A stretch of 64,000 nucleotides of DNA from Algibacter sp045066735 (GTDB taxonomy: Bacteria; Bacteroidota; Bacteroidia; Flavobacteriales; Flavobacteriaceae), in contig NZ_JBISHH010000011.1 of assembly GCF_045066735.1 (NCBI RefSeq), positions 124,001 to 188,000 on the forward strand, read 5' to 3'. Numbering within the stretch: the first letter of the stretch is position 1; each line of letters begins with the position of its first letter. The position numbers and the translations under genes are program-made. Below the pieces are notes generated by a model. It was not told the DNA's origin and searched no databases. It was given only the letters and a program-made list of their open reading frames with translations. Positions 44,477-53,949 of this stretch are shown in pieces.

Positions 44477-45208
44477 TTACTTTTCTAAATTATTTAATTG
44501 ATTAAAAAGCTTTTCGTAAAACAATTCTTTATCTCTTTTATAGAGTCGATTATTTTTACTGTAAAATGTTTGAATTTCTTTTTTTCTTAAGGGTATTCCC
44601 TTTATTAAATCCTTTTTAGAATTGATTTTTAAAAATTGATCATCAAAACACAAAACATAGGTTGCTTTCTCATTAAATGTATAATAAAGCTTATTGTCTT
44701 TAATTATTTTATGCTTTTCTTTTTTCAATTTAACATACAACTTGTATTTAGTGCCAGTATTATTAATTTCTTTAAAAAAACCATTACCATAAAAAGAAGT
44801 TAACTCTTCATTTATTGGTAATCGAACAAATTTAGAATCACCCAAAAAAAACGATTCTACCATATTAGAGTTTAATTGTAAATAATTAACTTTTTTATTT
44901 ACAAACTCTAGAATTATTAAATCGTCTAAGAGATTATACTTCAATTTTAAATTAAAAAATGGCTCACCGTCATAAACAACGGTACCATTAAAAAAATCAT
45001 AACTTTGATAGAATTTATTATTATCTGTATCCCAACATCTATAAATATCAAAATATTCTAATCCGTTATAAATACTTCTATTTTCCTCTTTAGAAAAAGA
45101 ATCTAAAACACTATAATAATTTGGATTTTTATCAATATAATTGGGTTGCGAAGTCAGCAAATTAGAAGAAAACAAGCAAACTAAATACAATAAGAGCAAT
45201 GGCCTCAT
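44477..45208 (-). CDS. Secreted protein of unknown function, TonB-receptor cluster
   Basis: 243 aa with a signal peptide (LLLLYLVCLFSSNLLTS), very rich in Lys, Asn, Tyr and Phe and more AT-rich than its neighbours. It reads as beta-strand rich, without a domain I recognise. The gene lies 9 nt before the receptor gene, same strand, so it is first in a four-gene operon. Its C-terminal half is basic. It may be a periplasmic or surface accessory of the receptor. Confidence 0.6.
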   Translation of the reverse strand: MRPLLLLYLVCLFSSNLLTSQPNYIDKNPNYYSVLDSFSKEENRSIYNGLEYFDIYRCWDTDNNKFYQSYDFFNGTVVYDGEPFFNLKLKYNLLDDLIILEFVNKKVNYLQLNSNMVESFFLGDSKFVRLPINEELTSFYGNGFFKEINNTGTKYKLYVKLKKEKHKIIKDNKLYYTFNEKATYVLCFDDQFLKINSKKDLIKGIPLRKKEIQTFYSKNNRLYKRDKELFYEKLFNQLNNLEK

Positions 45209-45243
45209 AAAACTTTCTATTATAACATATATTTAAACAAAAT

Positions 45244-45269
45244 AAAAAAACAGCCATTTAAATGACTGT
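45244..45269 (-). terminator. Terminator of dnaE
   Basis: On the minus strand ACAGTCATTTAAATGGCTGT folds on itself (one T-G pair) and is followed by seven T. Confidence 0.75.
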
Positions 45270-45386
45270 TAATAACAGTTTAAAAACATATTAACTAGTA
45301 AGCTAAACTATGCACATTTTTTAACAAAAACAATAAAACAGTGAGAATTATTAATCAAAAAATCAAAATCACTGAAAAAAATAAAA

Positions 45387-48300
45387 CTAATTTAACTTAT
45401 ACTTAACTTGCTGCACCTCTAATTCTGTTATGAGTTCTTGACATACTTTCACCTTTTGTTTTCTACTAATCATAGGTAACTTAATTTTCTCTTTCATATC
45501 ATAAACTAAAAAATTAAGTGCTTGACTTCCTGGATGCTCATTAAGCAACTCTTTTAAAGCCATAATTTTTTGCTCTGTTAAATCTCTAACATCTAATTGA
45601 ATAGAAAGTTTTTTTGCGTAGTTCTCCATGACATCATGCAATAATTGGAAACTATTAAACTGCAATCGTGGATCACTTTTCTTACCTGTATCTTTATTAG
45701 TCCAACCTTCTCGAACAAAGGTTTTTACAAACACAAAGCTATTAATCATGAAAAAGTGTCTAAACTTTAAGTACTCTTCGCCAAAAACTCTAAACTCAAA
45801 ACTATCCGTATAATCTTCAATAGTAAACATAGCCCAGCCTTTACCCTGTTTGCTTACACGATGTTGCACATCGGTAACTACGCCACCAAAAACAATTTCG
45901 CGATTTACATAAAGGTTTAAATCATTAAACATCCCAATAGTACCGTTACAAAAAGTTTTCATTTCTGTTTTAAAGTCGTCTAGTGGATGTCCAGAAATAT
46001 AAACCCCAACAACCTCACGTTCTTTGCTTAGTTTTTCCATGGTTCCCCACTCTTCACAAGGCGGAACTTCGGGCTCAGGTATTTGTACATCACTAGCTTC
46101 TCCAAACAAACTCACTTGTGCTGAGTTTTCATTTTCTTTGTGCTTGTGTGCGTATTTAATTGCTTTTTCTAAAAAGGTAATACCATCACCATCATCATGA
46201 AAATATTGTGCTCGGTGTGTATCGGCTAAACCATCAAAACCACCAGCTAAAGCTAAATTTTCAAAAGCTCTTTTATTAGCAGCACGTAAATCAATGCGTT
46301 TAGCAAAATCGAAAATAGACTTGTAAGGCCCATCTTTTTCCCTGTGCTCTACAATAGTCATTACAGCACCATGCCCTACGCCTTTTATAGCGCCCATTCC
46401 AAAACGGACGGCATAATCTTTATTAACTGAGAACTTATAAAACGATTCATTTATATCTGGCCCAAGAACATCTAATTTCATACGCTTACACTCTTCCATA
46501 AAGAATGTAACCTGCTTAATATCGTTCATGTTATTCGATAAAACAGCAGCCATATATTCTGCAGGGTAATGCGCTTTTAAGTAAGCCGTTTGGTAAGCAA
46601 TCCATGCATAACATGTAGAGTGCGACTTATTAAAGGCGTAACTTGCAAAGGCTTCCCAATCTTTCCAAACCTTTTCTAAAATTTTAGCATCGTGTCCATT
46701 AGCACTGGCTTGCTCAATGAACTTAGGTTTCATTTTATCAAGAACAGCAATTTGCTTTTTACCCATTGCTTTACGTAAGACATCGGCTTCACCTTTAGTA
46801 AACCCAGCCAAACTTTGCGAGAGTAGCATTACTTGCTCTTGGTAAACGGTAATACCATAAGTTTCCTTTAGGTATTCTTCCATTGCAGGTAAATCGTACT
46901 CAATATCTTCATCACCGTGTTTTCTGCGAACGAAACTTGGAATATACTCCATTGGTCCAGGACGATATAAGGCATTCATGGCAATTAAATCTTCAAAAAC
47001 AGTAGGCTTTAAATCTTTAAGATGTTTTTGCATCCCGGGAGATTCATACTGAAATACACCAACCGTTTCACCACGTTGGAATAAAGCATATGTTTCTTCA
47101 TCATCTAAAGGAAAAGTATCCGGATCAAGCAAAATATCATGCTTAGCCTTTACTATTTTAACGGTGTCCTTAATTAGGGTTAATGTTTTTAACCCCAAGA
47201 AATCCATTTTTAGCAGTCCGGCATCTTCCACCACCGAGTTATCAAACTGGGTAACGTATAAATCGGAGTCTTTCGCTAATGAAACTGGTACGAATTTGGT
47301 AATATCATCTGGCGTGATAATAACACCACAGGCATGAATTCCTGTATTTCTAACCGAACCTTCTAGCGTTCTAGCGAGGTTTAAAGTTTCAGCTTGTAAA
47401 TCACTACCATCAGAAATATTTAGAAGTTCATTAATTTTTTCTAAATCTTCCGCTCTAAATTTTTGTCCGAGTTCTTTTTCCGAAAGGCCAAAGATCTTTC
47501 CGAGCTTAGACATATTCGGAATTAATTTCGCAATTCTATCGGCATCAAACAATGGTAAATCCAATACACGTGCGGTATCACGAATAGACGATTTGGCCGC
47601 CATGGTACCATATGTAATAATTTGTGCCACTTGGTTGGAGCCATATTTCTCGATTACATAATCCATAACACGACTTCGACCTTCATCATCAAAATCGATA
47701 TCAATATCGGGCATACTTACACGATCGGGATTTAGGAAACGCTCAAAAAGTAAATCATACTTAAGCGGGTCAATGTTTGTAATCCATAAACAATATGCAG
47801 CAACCGATCCTGCCGCAGAACCACGACCAGGACCAACCGAAACATCCATATTTCGAGCTTCTCGAATAAAATCTTCTACAATAAGAAAATACCCTGGATA
47901 TCCCGTTTTTTCAATTACGCCTAACTCAAAATCGAGACGTTCTATAACAACCTCCGATAGTTCTTCTCCATAACGTTTTTTAGCACCTTCATAAACTAAA
48001 TGGCGTAAAAAAGCATTCTCACCGCGTTTACCTCCATCTACTTTATCTTCTTCATGAACAAATTGCTCAGGAATATCAAAGGCTGGCAATAATACATCAC
48101 GTGCTAATTGATAAGCCTCAACTTTATCAACAACTTCTTGTACATTAGAAATAGCTTCAGGAACATCCTTAAAAAGCTCTTTCATTTGGTCGGGAGATTT
48201 AAAATAATACTCTTGGTTTGGCATGCCATAACGGTATCCACGACCACGACCTATTGGCGTTGCTTGTTTTTCACCATCTTTTACACACAACAAAATATCA

Positions 48301-49775
48301 TGAGCATTAGAATCAGCTTTCTTTCTATAATAAGTATTATTAGAAGCTATTAATTTTACATCGTGCTTTCTTGCGAGTGAGATTAATGTTGGGTTAACAC
48401 GATCTTCATCTTCTTGATTGTGGCGCATAAGCTCCACATATAAATCGTCGCCAAATTGTTCTTTCCACCAAAGCAAAGCTTCCTCGGCTTGATTCTCTCC
48501 AATGTTCAGAATTTTACTTGGTACTTCACCATATAAATTCCCTGTTAAAACAATTAAATCTTCTTTATATTCTTCAATTAACTTCTTATCAATTCTAGGG
48601 ATATAATAAAATCCATTTACAAAGGCATGTGATGATAACTTTGCTAGATTATGATACCCATTTTTATTTTTAGCGATTATCACAATTTGATAACCATTAT
48701 CTTTTCTCGACTTATCTAAATGATTTTCACACACAAAAAACTCACAACCAATAATAGGTTTCATTTCTTTTGCTGTAACTGTAGCCCCTGTAATTTCTGC
48801 TTCTTTCTTTTTAGCTTTTACGCCGCCGTTATGCTTATTTACAGCATTTACAAAGTGAAAAGCTCCCATCATGTTTGCATGATCGGTAAGTGCTACAGCT
48901 TCCATATTATATTCGGCTGCCGCCGAAACAATATCGGCAACTCCCATTGTTGATTGTAATACCGAAAATTGTGAATGATTATGTAGATGAACAAAATCGA
49001 CATCGGCTAAAGCAGAAACATTCTGTTTAATATCTTCAGAAGATAAATCGCTACTTTCACTTTTCTTGATACGCTCAAGAATTTTTGCACTTTCACGTTT
49101 GAGGTTTATGTGCTTTAAACCAATAAGATCAATAGTGGTTGGATTTGCCGCATTAAAATCCTGAAAATACTCTGGCTCAACATCTAACTGCGCTTTGGTA
49201 TACTCCCCTAAACGTAGCAATTCGAAAAAACAGCGCGTTGTTGCCTCCACATCGGCAGTGGCATTATGCGCTTCCGAGAATCCAACATTAAACAAATGCT
49301 CGTGCAACTCTGATAATGTTGGTAATTTAAACTTACCATAACGTCCACCAGGAATTTCACATAATTTAGCTGTATGCTCCGTACACGTATCCAAAACAGG
49401 AAGTTCTTGCAATGGGTTTTCTACATCACCACGCACAAACTCGGCGCCCATAATATTTAAATCGAACTTTACATTTTGACCAACCACAAATTTGGTTTTA
49501 CCTAAAGCCTCATTAAATTTCTCCAAAACTTCGGCTAACGGAACACCTTGTTCTTGTGCTAATTCCGTAGAAATACCATGGATTTTTTCAGCATCATAAG
49601 GAATATTAAACCCCTCAGGTTTCACCAAATAATCTTGATGTTCAATACAGTTCCCCATATCATCATGGAGTTGCCAAGCAATCTGTATACACCTAGGCCA
49701 GTTATCTGTATCTGTTATCGGTGCGTCCCAACGCTTTGGTAATCCGGTAGTTTCTGTATCGAAAATTAAGTACAT
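45387..49775 (-). CDS. dnaE: DNA polymerase III alpha subunit with fused DnaQ exonuclease
   Basis: 1462 aa. N-terminal DEDDh proofreading exonuclease (FDTETTG at 5-11; HNATADVEATTRC), then the DnaE core. The PHP domain shows HLHNHSQFSVLQ; the catalytic aspartates are in PDIDIDFDDEGR; the palm and fingers carry GRGSAAGS and FNKSHSTCYAWIAYQTAYLK in the usual order; helix-hairpin and OB domains follow. The epsilon-alpha fusion is known in Bacteroidota and removes the need for a separate dnaQ here. Monocistronic with its own terminator. Confidence 0.96.
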   Translation of the reverse strand: MYLIFDTETTGLPKRWDAPITDTDNWPRCIQIAWQLHDDMGNCIEHQDYLVKPEGFNIPYDAEKIHGISTELAQEQGVPLAEVLEKFNEALGKTKFVVGQNVKFDLNIMGAEFVRGDVENPLQELPVLDTCTEHTAKLCEIPGGRYGKFKLPTLSELHEHLFNVGFSEAHNATADVEATTRCFFELLRLGEYTKAQLDVEPEYFQDFNAANPTTIDLIGLKHINLKRESAKILERIKKSESSDLSSEDIKQNVSALADVDFVHLHNHSQFSVLQSTMGVADIVSAAAEYNMEAVALTDHANMMGAFHFVNAVNKHNGGVKAKKKEAEITGATVTAKEMKPIIGCEFFVCENHLDKSRKDNGYQIVIIAKNKNGYHNLAKLSSHAFVNGFYYIPRIDKKLIEEYKEDLIVLTGNLYGEVPSKILNIGENQAEEALLWWKEQFGDDLYVELMRHNQEDEDRVNPTLISLARKHDVKLIASNNTYYRKKADSNAHDILLCVKDGEKQATPIGRGRGYRYGMPNQEYYFKSPDQMKELFKDVPEAISNVQEVVDKVEAYQLARDVLLPAFDIPEQFVHEEDKVDGGKRGENAFLRHLVYEGAKKRYGEELSEVVIERLDFELGVIEKTGYPGYFLIVEDFIREARNMDVSVGPGRGSAAGSVAAYCLWITNIDPLKYDLLFERFLNPDRVSMPDIDIDFDDEGRSRVMDYVIEKYGSNQVAQIITYGTMAAKSSIRDTARVLDLPLFDADRIAKLIPNMSKLGKIFGLSEKELGQKFRAEDLEKINELLNISDGSDLQAETLNLARTLEGSVRNTGIHACGVIITPDDITKFVPVSLAKDSDLYVTQFDNSVVEDAGLLKMDFLGLKTLTLIKDTVKIVKAKHDILLDPDTFPLDDEETYALFQRGETVGVFQYESPGMQKHLKDLKPTVFEDLIAMNALYRPGPMEYIPSFVRRKHGDEDIEYDLPAMEEYLKETYGITVYQEQVMLLSQSLAGFTKGEADVLRKAMGKKQIAVLDKMKPKFIEQASANGHDAKILEKVWKDWEAFASYAFNKSHSTCYAWIAYQTAYLKAHYPAEYMAAVLSNNMNDIKQVTFFMEECKRMKLDVLGPDINESFYKFSVNKDYAVRFGMGAIKGVGHGAVMTIVEHREKDGPYKSIFDFAKRIDLRAANKRAFENLALAGGFDGLADTHRAQYFHDDGDGITFLEKAIKYAHKHKENENSAQVSLFGEASDVQIPEPEVPPCEEWGTMEKLSKEREVVGVYISGHPLDDFKTEMKTFCNGTIGMFNDLNLYVNREIVFGGVVTDVQHRVSKQGKGWAMFTIEDYTDSFEFRVFGEEYLKFRHFFMINSFVFVKTFVREGWTNKDTGKKSDPRLQFNSFQLLHDVMENYAKKLSIQLDVRDLTEQKIMALKELLNEHPGSQALNFLVYDMKEKIKLPMISRKQKVKVCQELITELEVQQVKYKLN

Positions 49776-49963
49776 GCCGTATTTTAGTCTTTTGAAATTA
49801 AGCTATTTAACCTTTAAAACTTTCTTTGTTTTTACAACGAAAATTTGATTAGAAAAAGTTTATAAAAATACAGAGAATATTTTCTTTTTTAACCCGAGGC
49901 CTTAAAGAGTTTTGAACAAATTAAAATTAATCTATAAACAACTATAATAGAATACCATACCAA

Positions 49964-50413
49964 TTATGGAACAAGTTTCATTTCAACCTTTCTCGATGAT
50001 ATGGCAAATTCTATAGCATTTTTTTGTTTTACTAACAGAGTCACAATACGAGTTGGTAGAATTCTATCTTTAAGTACTTCGTTATATTTTGCCAAATTAG
50101 CAATATCTCTTTTAACGGCTTCACGCAAAATCAAATCTACATTATTAGAACTAAACATCGCCTTAAAACTAATGGTAATTTTATTCAAATCACCCATAAA
50201 GCTTCCTGAAATTTTAGGGGCTTTACCATATCGTAAAATTTCTTTTTTTATATCTTGAGCAAACAATCTTCGCTCAACAGACTGCCGTACAAAAAACTCT
50301 ATTAATGTTCGGTTTTCTACATTTTCTGCTGCACTCAGATAACTTTTCTCTGCATCGTAATTTTTAACCAACAAAGCATTCAATTGCTTCGATATTTTTT
50401 CTGAGTAATGCAT
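49964..50413 (-). CDS. DUF2383/PA2169-family four-helix protein
   Basis: 149 aa, all-helical, with the family pattern LLVKNYDAEKSYLSAAE, VERRLFAQDIKKEI and ILREAVKRDIANLAKYNEVL. The fold is ferritin-like. No typical di-iron ligand set can be asserted from sight. Members are often stress or membrane-linked proteins of unknown role. It stands alone. Confidence 0.82.
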   Translation of the reverse strand: MHYSEKISKQLNALLVKNYDAEKSYLSAAENVENRTLIEFFVRQSVERRLFAQDIKKEILRYGKAPKISGSFMGDLNKITISFKAMFSSNNVDLILREAVKRDIANLAKYNEVLKDRILPTRIVTLLVKQKNAIEFAISSRKVEMKLVP

Positions 50414-50612
50414 AATTATACGTCATTTAAAAATTTAACAAATTATCTAGACACGCTTATGTCATGCCATTTTAAACACAAAAATAATAGCGCAAACACC
50501 CTTTATAAAACCATTTAACAGTATTTTAAATTACTTTATGATTGATTAACAAAACACAGCATATTTTATCATAAATTAGCATAATTAAGCTAAATAAATA
50601 GAACACCTTTTC

Positions 50613-51671
50613 ATGAAAAAAATATTCTTACTACTCACATCCTTATCCTTTTTTAATTTTTACGCTCAAAACACACCACTCTACGTTGGCACATACACCA
50701 ATTATGAGAGCGAAGGGATTTATCGACTTCAATTTAACACAGAAACCGGAGAGTTAAGCGAAAAAGAATTAGCTATAGCTACAGAAAACCCGTCATTTTT
50801 AACATTTTCTAAAAATAAAAAAGTGATTTATTCGGTTAGTGAAGGCCAAAAAAGTGCCGTAACCGCATTTAAATTAAAACCTAACGGAAAACTTGAGTTT
50901 TTAAACACACAAAGTAGTAATGGTAGAGGGCCTTGCCATGTATCGGTAAATACAAATAGTACAAAAGCAGTAGTTTCTAATTATGGTGCAGGTACCGTTT
51001 CTATTTATAATTTAAATGATGATGGGAGTTTAAATGAAGCGTCGCAAGTTTTTGACCACAACTCGAAATCTGAGAAATCGCACGCCCATTCAGCACAATT
51101 TTATAAAAAAGATTTATTTGTTTCAGATTTGGGTCGAAACGGCGTATATCAATACCAATTAAAAAAAGATGCGTATCAATTAAAATCTTCCAGCATTATT
51201 AAAACGGAAGGCAACCCTGGACCTCGGCACTTTTCAATAAGCAAAAATGGAAAGTTTATTTATATAATAAATGAATACGGAAGTTCAATAACTACAGCTA
51301 AAAAAACAAAAAAAGGATTCAAGCAAATAGACCATGACTCTACTTTGGATGAAAACTACACCGGAAAGAACTCCTGCGCAGACATTCACTTATCTAAAGA
51401 CGAGCGTTTTTTATACGGTTCTAACCGTGGCGAAAACTCCATTGCTGTTTTTAAAAGAAATATAAAAACGGGAACAATCGATAAAATTCAAAACATTAGC
51501 GTTCATGGCGATTGGCCTAGAAACTTCACTTTAGATCCTACTGGTAAATTTGTACTTGTAGCCAATAGAAAAAGTAATAACATTGCTGTTTACAGTATCG
51601 ATTCGACTACCGGAAAGCTCACATTTTCAAAAGATTACGCAGTACCAACTCCAGTTTGTTTACTTTTCTAA
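50613..51671 (+). CDS. Exported lactonase-family beta-propeller
   Basis: 352 aa, signal peptide (IFLLLTSLSFFNFYAQ), then seven propeller repeats of the 6-phosphogluconolactonase (Pgl/YbhE) type: YVGTYTNYESEGIY, KPNGKLEFLNTQSS, GRGPCHVSVN, GPRHFSIS and DWPRNFTLDPTGKF. Because it is exported, a cytosolic pentose-phosphate role is doubtful; it may act on a sugar lactone outside the cytoplasm. Substrate unknown. Confidence 0.88.
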   Translation: MKKIFLLLTSLSFFNFYAQNTPLYVGTYTNYESEGIYRLQFNTETGELSEKELAIATENPSFLTFSKNKKVIYSVSEGQKSAVTAFKLKPNGKLEFLNTQSSNGRGPCHVSVNTNSTKAVVSNYGAGTVSIYNLNDDGSLNEASQVFDHNSKSEKSHAHSAQFYKKDLFVSDLGRNGVYQYQLKKDAYQLKSSSIIKTEGNPGPRHFSISKNGKFIYIINEYGSSITTAKKTKKGFKQIDHDSTLDENYTGKNSCADIHLSKDERFLYGSNRGENSIAVFKRNIKTGTIDKIQNISVHGDWPRNFTLDPTGKFVLVANRKSNNIAVYSIDSTTGKLTFSKDYAVPTPVCLLF

Positions 51672-51734
51672 CAGAAGAATCTATTTTAAAGTAATTTGAA
51701 AAGAAATAATAAGCTGATAATTAAATTTTTATAG

Positions 51735-51742
51735 TATATTTG
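51735..51742 (+). promoter_or_regulatory. -7 element (TATATTTG) of rpsP
   Basis: TATATTTG fits TAnnTTTG exactly, followed by CGCCC. It gives a leader of about 40 nt containing the hairpin at 51760-51774. Confidence 0.6.
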
Positions 51743-51759
51743 CGCCCTTATTAATAACC

Positions 51760-51774
51760 GAGGTCGCGAACCTC
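51760..51774 (+). promoter_or_regulatory. Leader hairpin of rpsP
   Basis: GAGGT (51760-51764) pairs with ACCTC (51770-51774) around a CGCGA loop, in the 5' leader of rpsP and 16 nt before its ATG. It may be an S16 autoregulatory site or a translation-start structure; no known family was recognised. Confidence 0.4.
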
Positions 51775-51789
51775 AAATAATTAATTATT

Positions 51790-52305
51790 ATGGCAGTAAA
51801 AATTAGATTACAAAGACACGGTAAAAAAGGAAAACCTTTTTACTGGATCGTTGCAGCTGATGCACGATCAAAAAGAGATGGTAAATACTTAGAGAAATTA
51901 GGTATCTACAATCCAAACACAAACCCAGCAACTGTTGAATTAAACGTTGATGGTGCTGTAACATGGTTACAAAATGGTGCACAACCAACCGATACAGCTA
52001 AAACTTTATTGTCTTACAAAGGCGCTTTACTTAAAAATCACCTTGCAGGTGGTGTTAGAAAAGGAGCTTTAACTGAAGAGCAAGCAGAAGCAAAATTTGC
52101 AGCTTGGTTAGAAGAGAAAACAGGAAAAGTTCAAGCTAAAGCTGATGGTTTATCTGAAATTGAAGCAAAAGCAAAAGCTGATGCATTAGCAGCAGAAAAA
52201 GCGGTTAACGAAGCAAGAATTGCTGCGGCAACTCCTGTTGTTGAAGAAGTAGCTGAAGAAGCTGCTCCTGAAGTTGAAGCAGAAGCATCAAACGAAGAAG
52301 AATAA
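51790..52305 (+). CDS. rpsP: Ribosomal protein S16 with a long acidic C-terminal tail
   Basis: The first 80 residues or so are classic S16: MAVKIRLQRHGKKGKPFYWI, then AADARSKRDGKYLEKLG. The protein then runs on to 171 aa with an Ala/Glu/Lys-rich tail ending VEAEASNEEE, about twice the usual length of S16. Bacteroidota S16 proteins often carry such tails. It is the first gene before rimM and trmN6, separated from them by a terminator. Confidence 0.96.
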   Translation: MAVKIRLQRHGKKGKPFYWIVAADARSKRDGKYLEKLGIYNPNTNPATVELNVDGAVTWLQNGAQPTDTAKTLLSYKGALLKNHLAGGVRKGALTEEQAEAKFAAWLEEKTGKVQAKADGLSEIEAKAKADALAAEKAVNEARIAAATPVVEEVAEEAAPEVEAEASNEEE

Positions 52306-52328
52306 AAAACAAATTTTTTTATACTTTT

Positions 52329-52357
52329 AAACTCCGATAGCAATATCGGAGTTTTTT
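52329..52357 (+). terminator. Terminator between rpsP and rimM
   Basis: ACTCCGATA pairs with TATCGGAGT around a short loop, followed by a T run. It may reduce read-through so that S16 is made in excess of RimM. Confidence 0.85.
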
Positions 52358-52428
52358 ATTTTCTAAAATTAAAGTCTGCAGAAAATAATGCTGTTAGATT
52401 ACGCATACTATTAATTATAAAATTTAAT

Positions 52429-52436
52429 TACTTTTG
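52429..52436 (+). promoter_or_regulatory. Candidate -7 element (TACTTTTG) for rimM
   Basis: TACTTTTG fits TAnnTTTG and lies after the rpsP terminator, about 60 nt before the rimM ATG. Confidence 0.45.
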
Positions 52437-52496
52437 ACTCTCATTTATTAAATGAGGTTTACGCTTAGGCGGAAATAGAAAAAAACCAAGCATTCC

Positions 52497-53027
52497 ATGA
52501 AAAAAGAAGATTGTTTTTACTTAGGTAAAATTGTAAAAAAATACAGTTTTAAAGGCGAAATTTTAGCCAAACTAGATACAGACGAACCGGATATTTACGA
52601 AAATTTAGATGCTATATTTTTAGAACTCCGTAATAACTTGGTACCTTTTTTTATTGAAAGCTCTCAGTTACACAAATCTGAACTACTTCGCATTAAATTT
52701 GAAGATGTAGACGAAGAAGCCGATGCCGATGCTATAATGAAAAGTGGCCTTTATTTACCTCTAGATTTGTTACCAAAACTAGAAGGTGATAAGTTTTATT
52801 TTCATGAAGTTATTGGCTTTACTGTTGAAGATATAAATTTTGGAACCGTTGGTGTTATTAAAGCTATTAACGACTCTACAGCACAATCGCTTTTTGAAAT
52901 AGACCGAGATGGTATTGAAATTTTAATACCCATGAACGATGAGTTTATCAATAAAGTAGATCGAAAAAACAAAACGATTATAGTAGAAACTCCAGAGGGT
53001 TTAATTGATTTATATCTAGAAGAATAA
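52497..53027 (+). CDS. rimM: 16S rRNA processing protein RimM
   Basis: Assists 30S head assembly with S19. N-terminal beta barrel (FYLGKIVKKYSFKGEI) and a C-terminal PRC-barrel part (FYFHEVIGFTVE, then ILIPMNDEFINKVD). 176 aa, full length. The position after rpsP is conserved across bacteria, although a terminator lies between them here. Confidence 0.95.
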   Translation: MKKEDCFYLGKIVKKYSFKGEILAKLDTDEPDIYENLDAIFLELRNNLVPFFIESSQLHKSELLRIKFEDVDEEADADAIMKSGLYLPLDLLPKLEGDKFYFHEVIGFTVEDINFGTVGVIKAINDSTAQSLFEIDRDGIEILIPMNDEFINKVDRKNKTIIVETPEGLIDLYLEE

Positions 53028-53063
53028 AATTCGTCTTAAAATTTTTTCAAAAAAATGTTTTCT

Positions 53064-53777
53064 ATGAGCAAGCCATTCAAATTCAAAGAATTTAGCCTTA
53101 ATCAAGATCAATGTGCTATGAAAATTGGTACAGATGCTGTTTTACTTGGCGCTTGGGCTAGCTTAGAAAAAAATCCGTTTGCTATTCTAGATATTGGAGC
53201 CGGAACTGGTGTTTTAGGCTTAATGCTCGCACAACGCAGTTATGCCGAAGTTATCGATGCTATAGAAATTGATGATGATGCTTACGAGCAATGTGTCGAT
53301 AATTTTGAGCAATCCCCATGGGCAGATCGATTATTCTGCTACCATGCCTCTTTAGAAGAGTTTGCTGAAGAAATCGATGATGAATACGATTTAATAATCT
53401 GCAATCCGCCATTTTATGCCGAAGATTATAAAACCGAGAATGAATCGCGCGATTTAGCTCGTTTTCAAGACGCTATGCCTTTTAATCATTTATTAGAAAG
53501 TGTATCTGTTTTGCTCTCTCCAGAAGGTAGTTTCAATGTTATCATTCCTTTTAATGAAGAAGACAACTTTATTGCATTAGCTAAAAATGTCTTATTATAT
53601 CCTAACAACATTTGCCGAGTTAAGGGTAATCCTGAAACTGAAGTTAAACGAAGTATGCTAACGTTTTCCTTCAGCGAAAGCGAAACTACTAACACAGAAC
53701 TTATTATTGAAACTGATAGACATCAATACACCCAAGATTACATTAATTTAACTAAAGATTTTTACTTAAAAATGTAA
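53064..53777 (+). CDS. trmN6: tRNA1(Val) (adenine(37)-N6)-methyltransferase TrmN6-like
   Basis: Class I SAM methyltransferase: SAM-binding ILDIGAGTGVLGLMLAQR, acidic EIDDDA loop and the N6-adenine motif NPPFY. About 237 aa from ATG 53064 (an in-frame ATG at 53055 is possible). The family modifies A37 of tRNA1(Val) (YfiC/TrmN6). It follows rimM closely, so the pair links tRNA and ribosome maturation. Confidence 0.88.
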   Translation: MSKPFKFKEFSLNQDQCAMKIGTDAVLLGAWASLEKNPFAILDIGAGTGVLGLMLAQRSYAEVIDAIEIDDDAYEQCVDNFEQSPWADRLFCYHASLEEFAEEIDDEYDLIICNPPFYAEDYKTENESRDLARFQDAMPFNHLLESVSVLLSPEGSFNVIIPFNEEDNFIALAKNVLLYPNNICRVKGNPETEVKRSMLTFSFSESETTNTELIIETDRHQYTQDYINLTKDFYLKM

Positions 53778-53866
53778 TCGATTTACTAATTATTCTTTAA
53801 ATTTGATAGTGTAATTTGTTTTATTCTTAATAAAAGAAGTTTTTTAGTAAAGAACCTATAATCTCG

Positions 53867-53879
53867 TTTACGTTTTATA
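53867..53879 (+). promoter_or_regulatory. 13-nt motif shared with the gene at 55272, copy A
   Basis: TTTACGTTTTATA occurs here, 71 nt before the acyl-CoA dehydrogenase ATG, and again at 55209-55221 before the next gene. In both cases AATAGAA and a C-rich dinucleotide follow 22-27 nt after the motif start. Confidence 0.35.
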
Positions 53880-53949
53880 AGTACAACGTGGTTAATAGAA
53901 TCCTCTTTTTACTAAGCTTTCTACTTTGAATAAAACTTAAATCTTAGCT

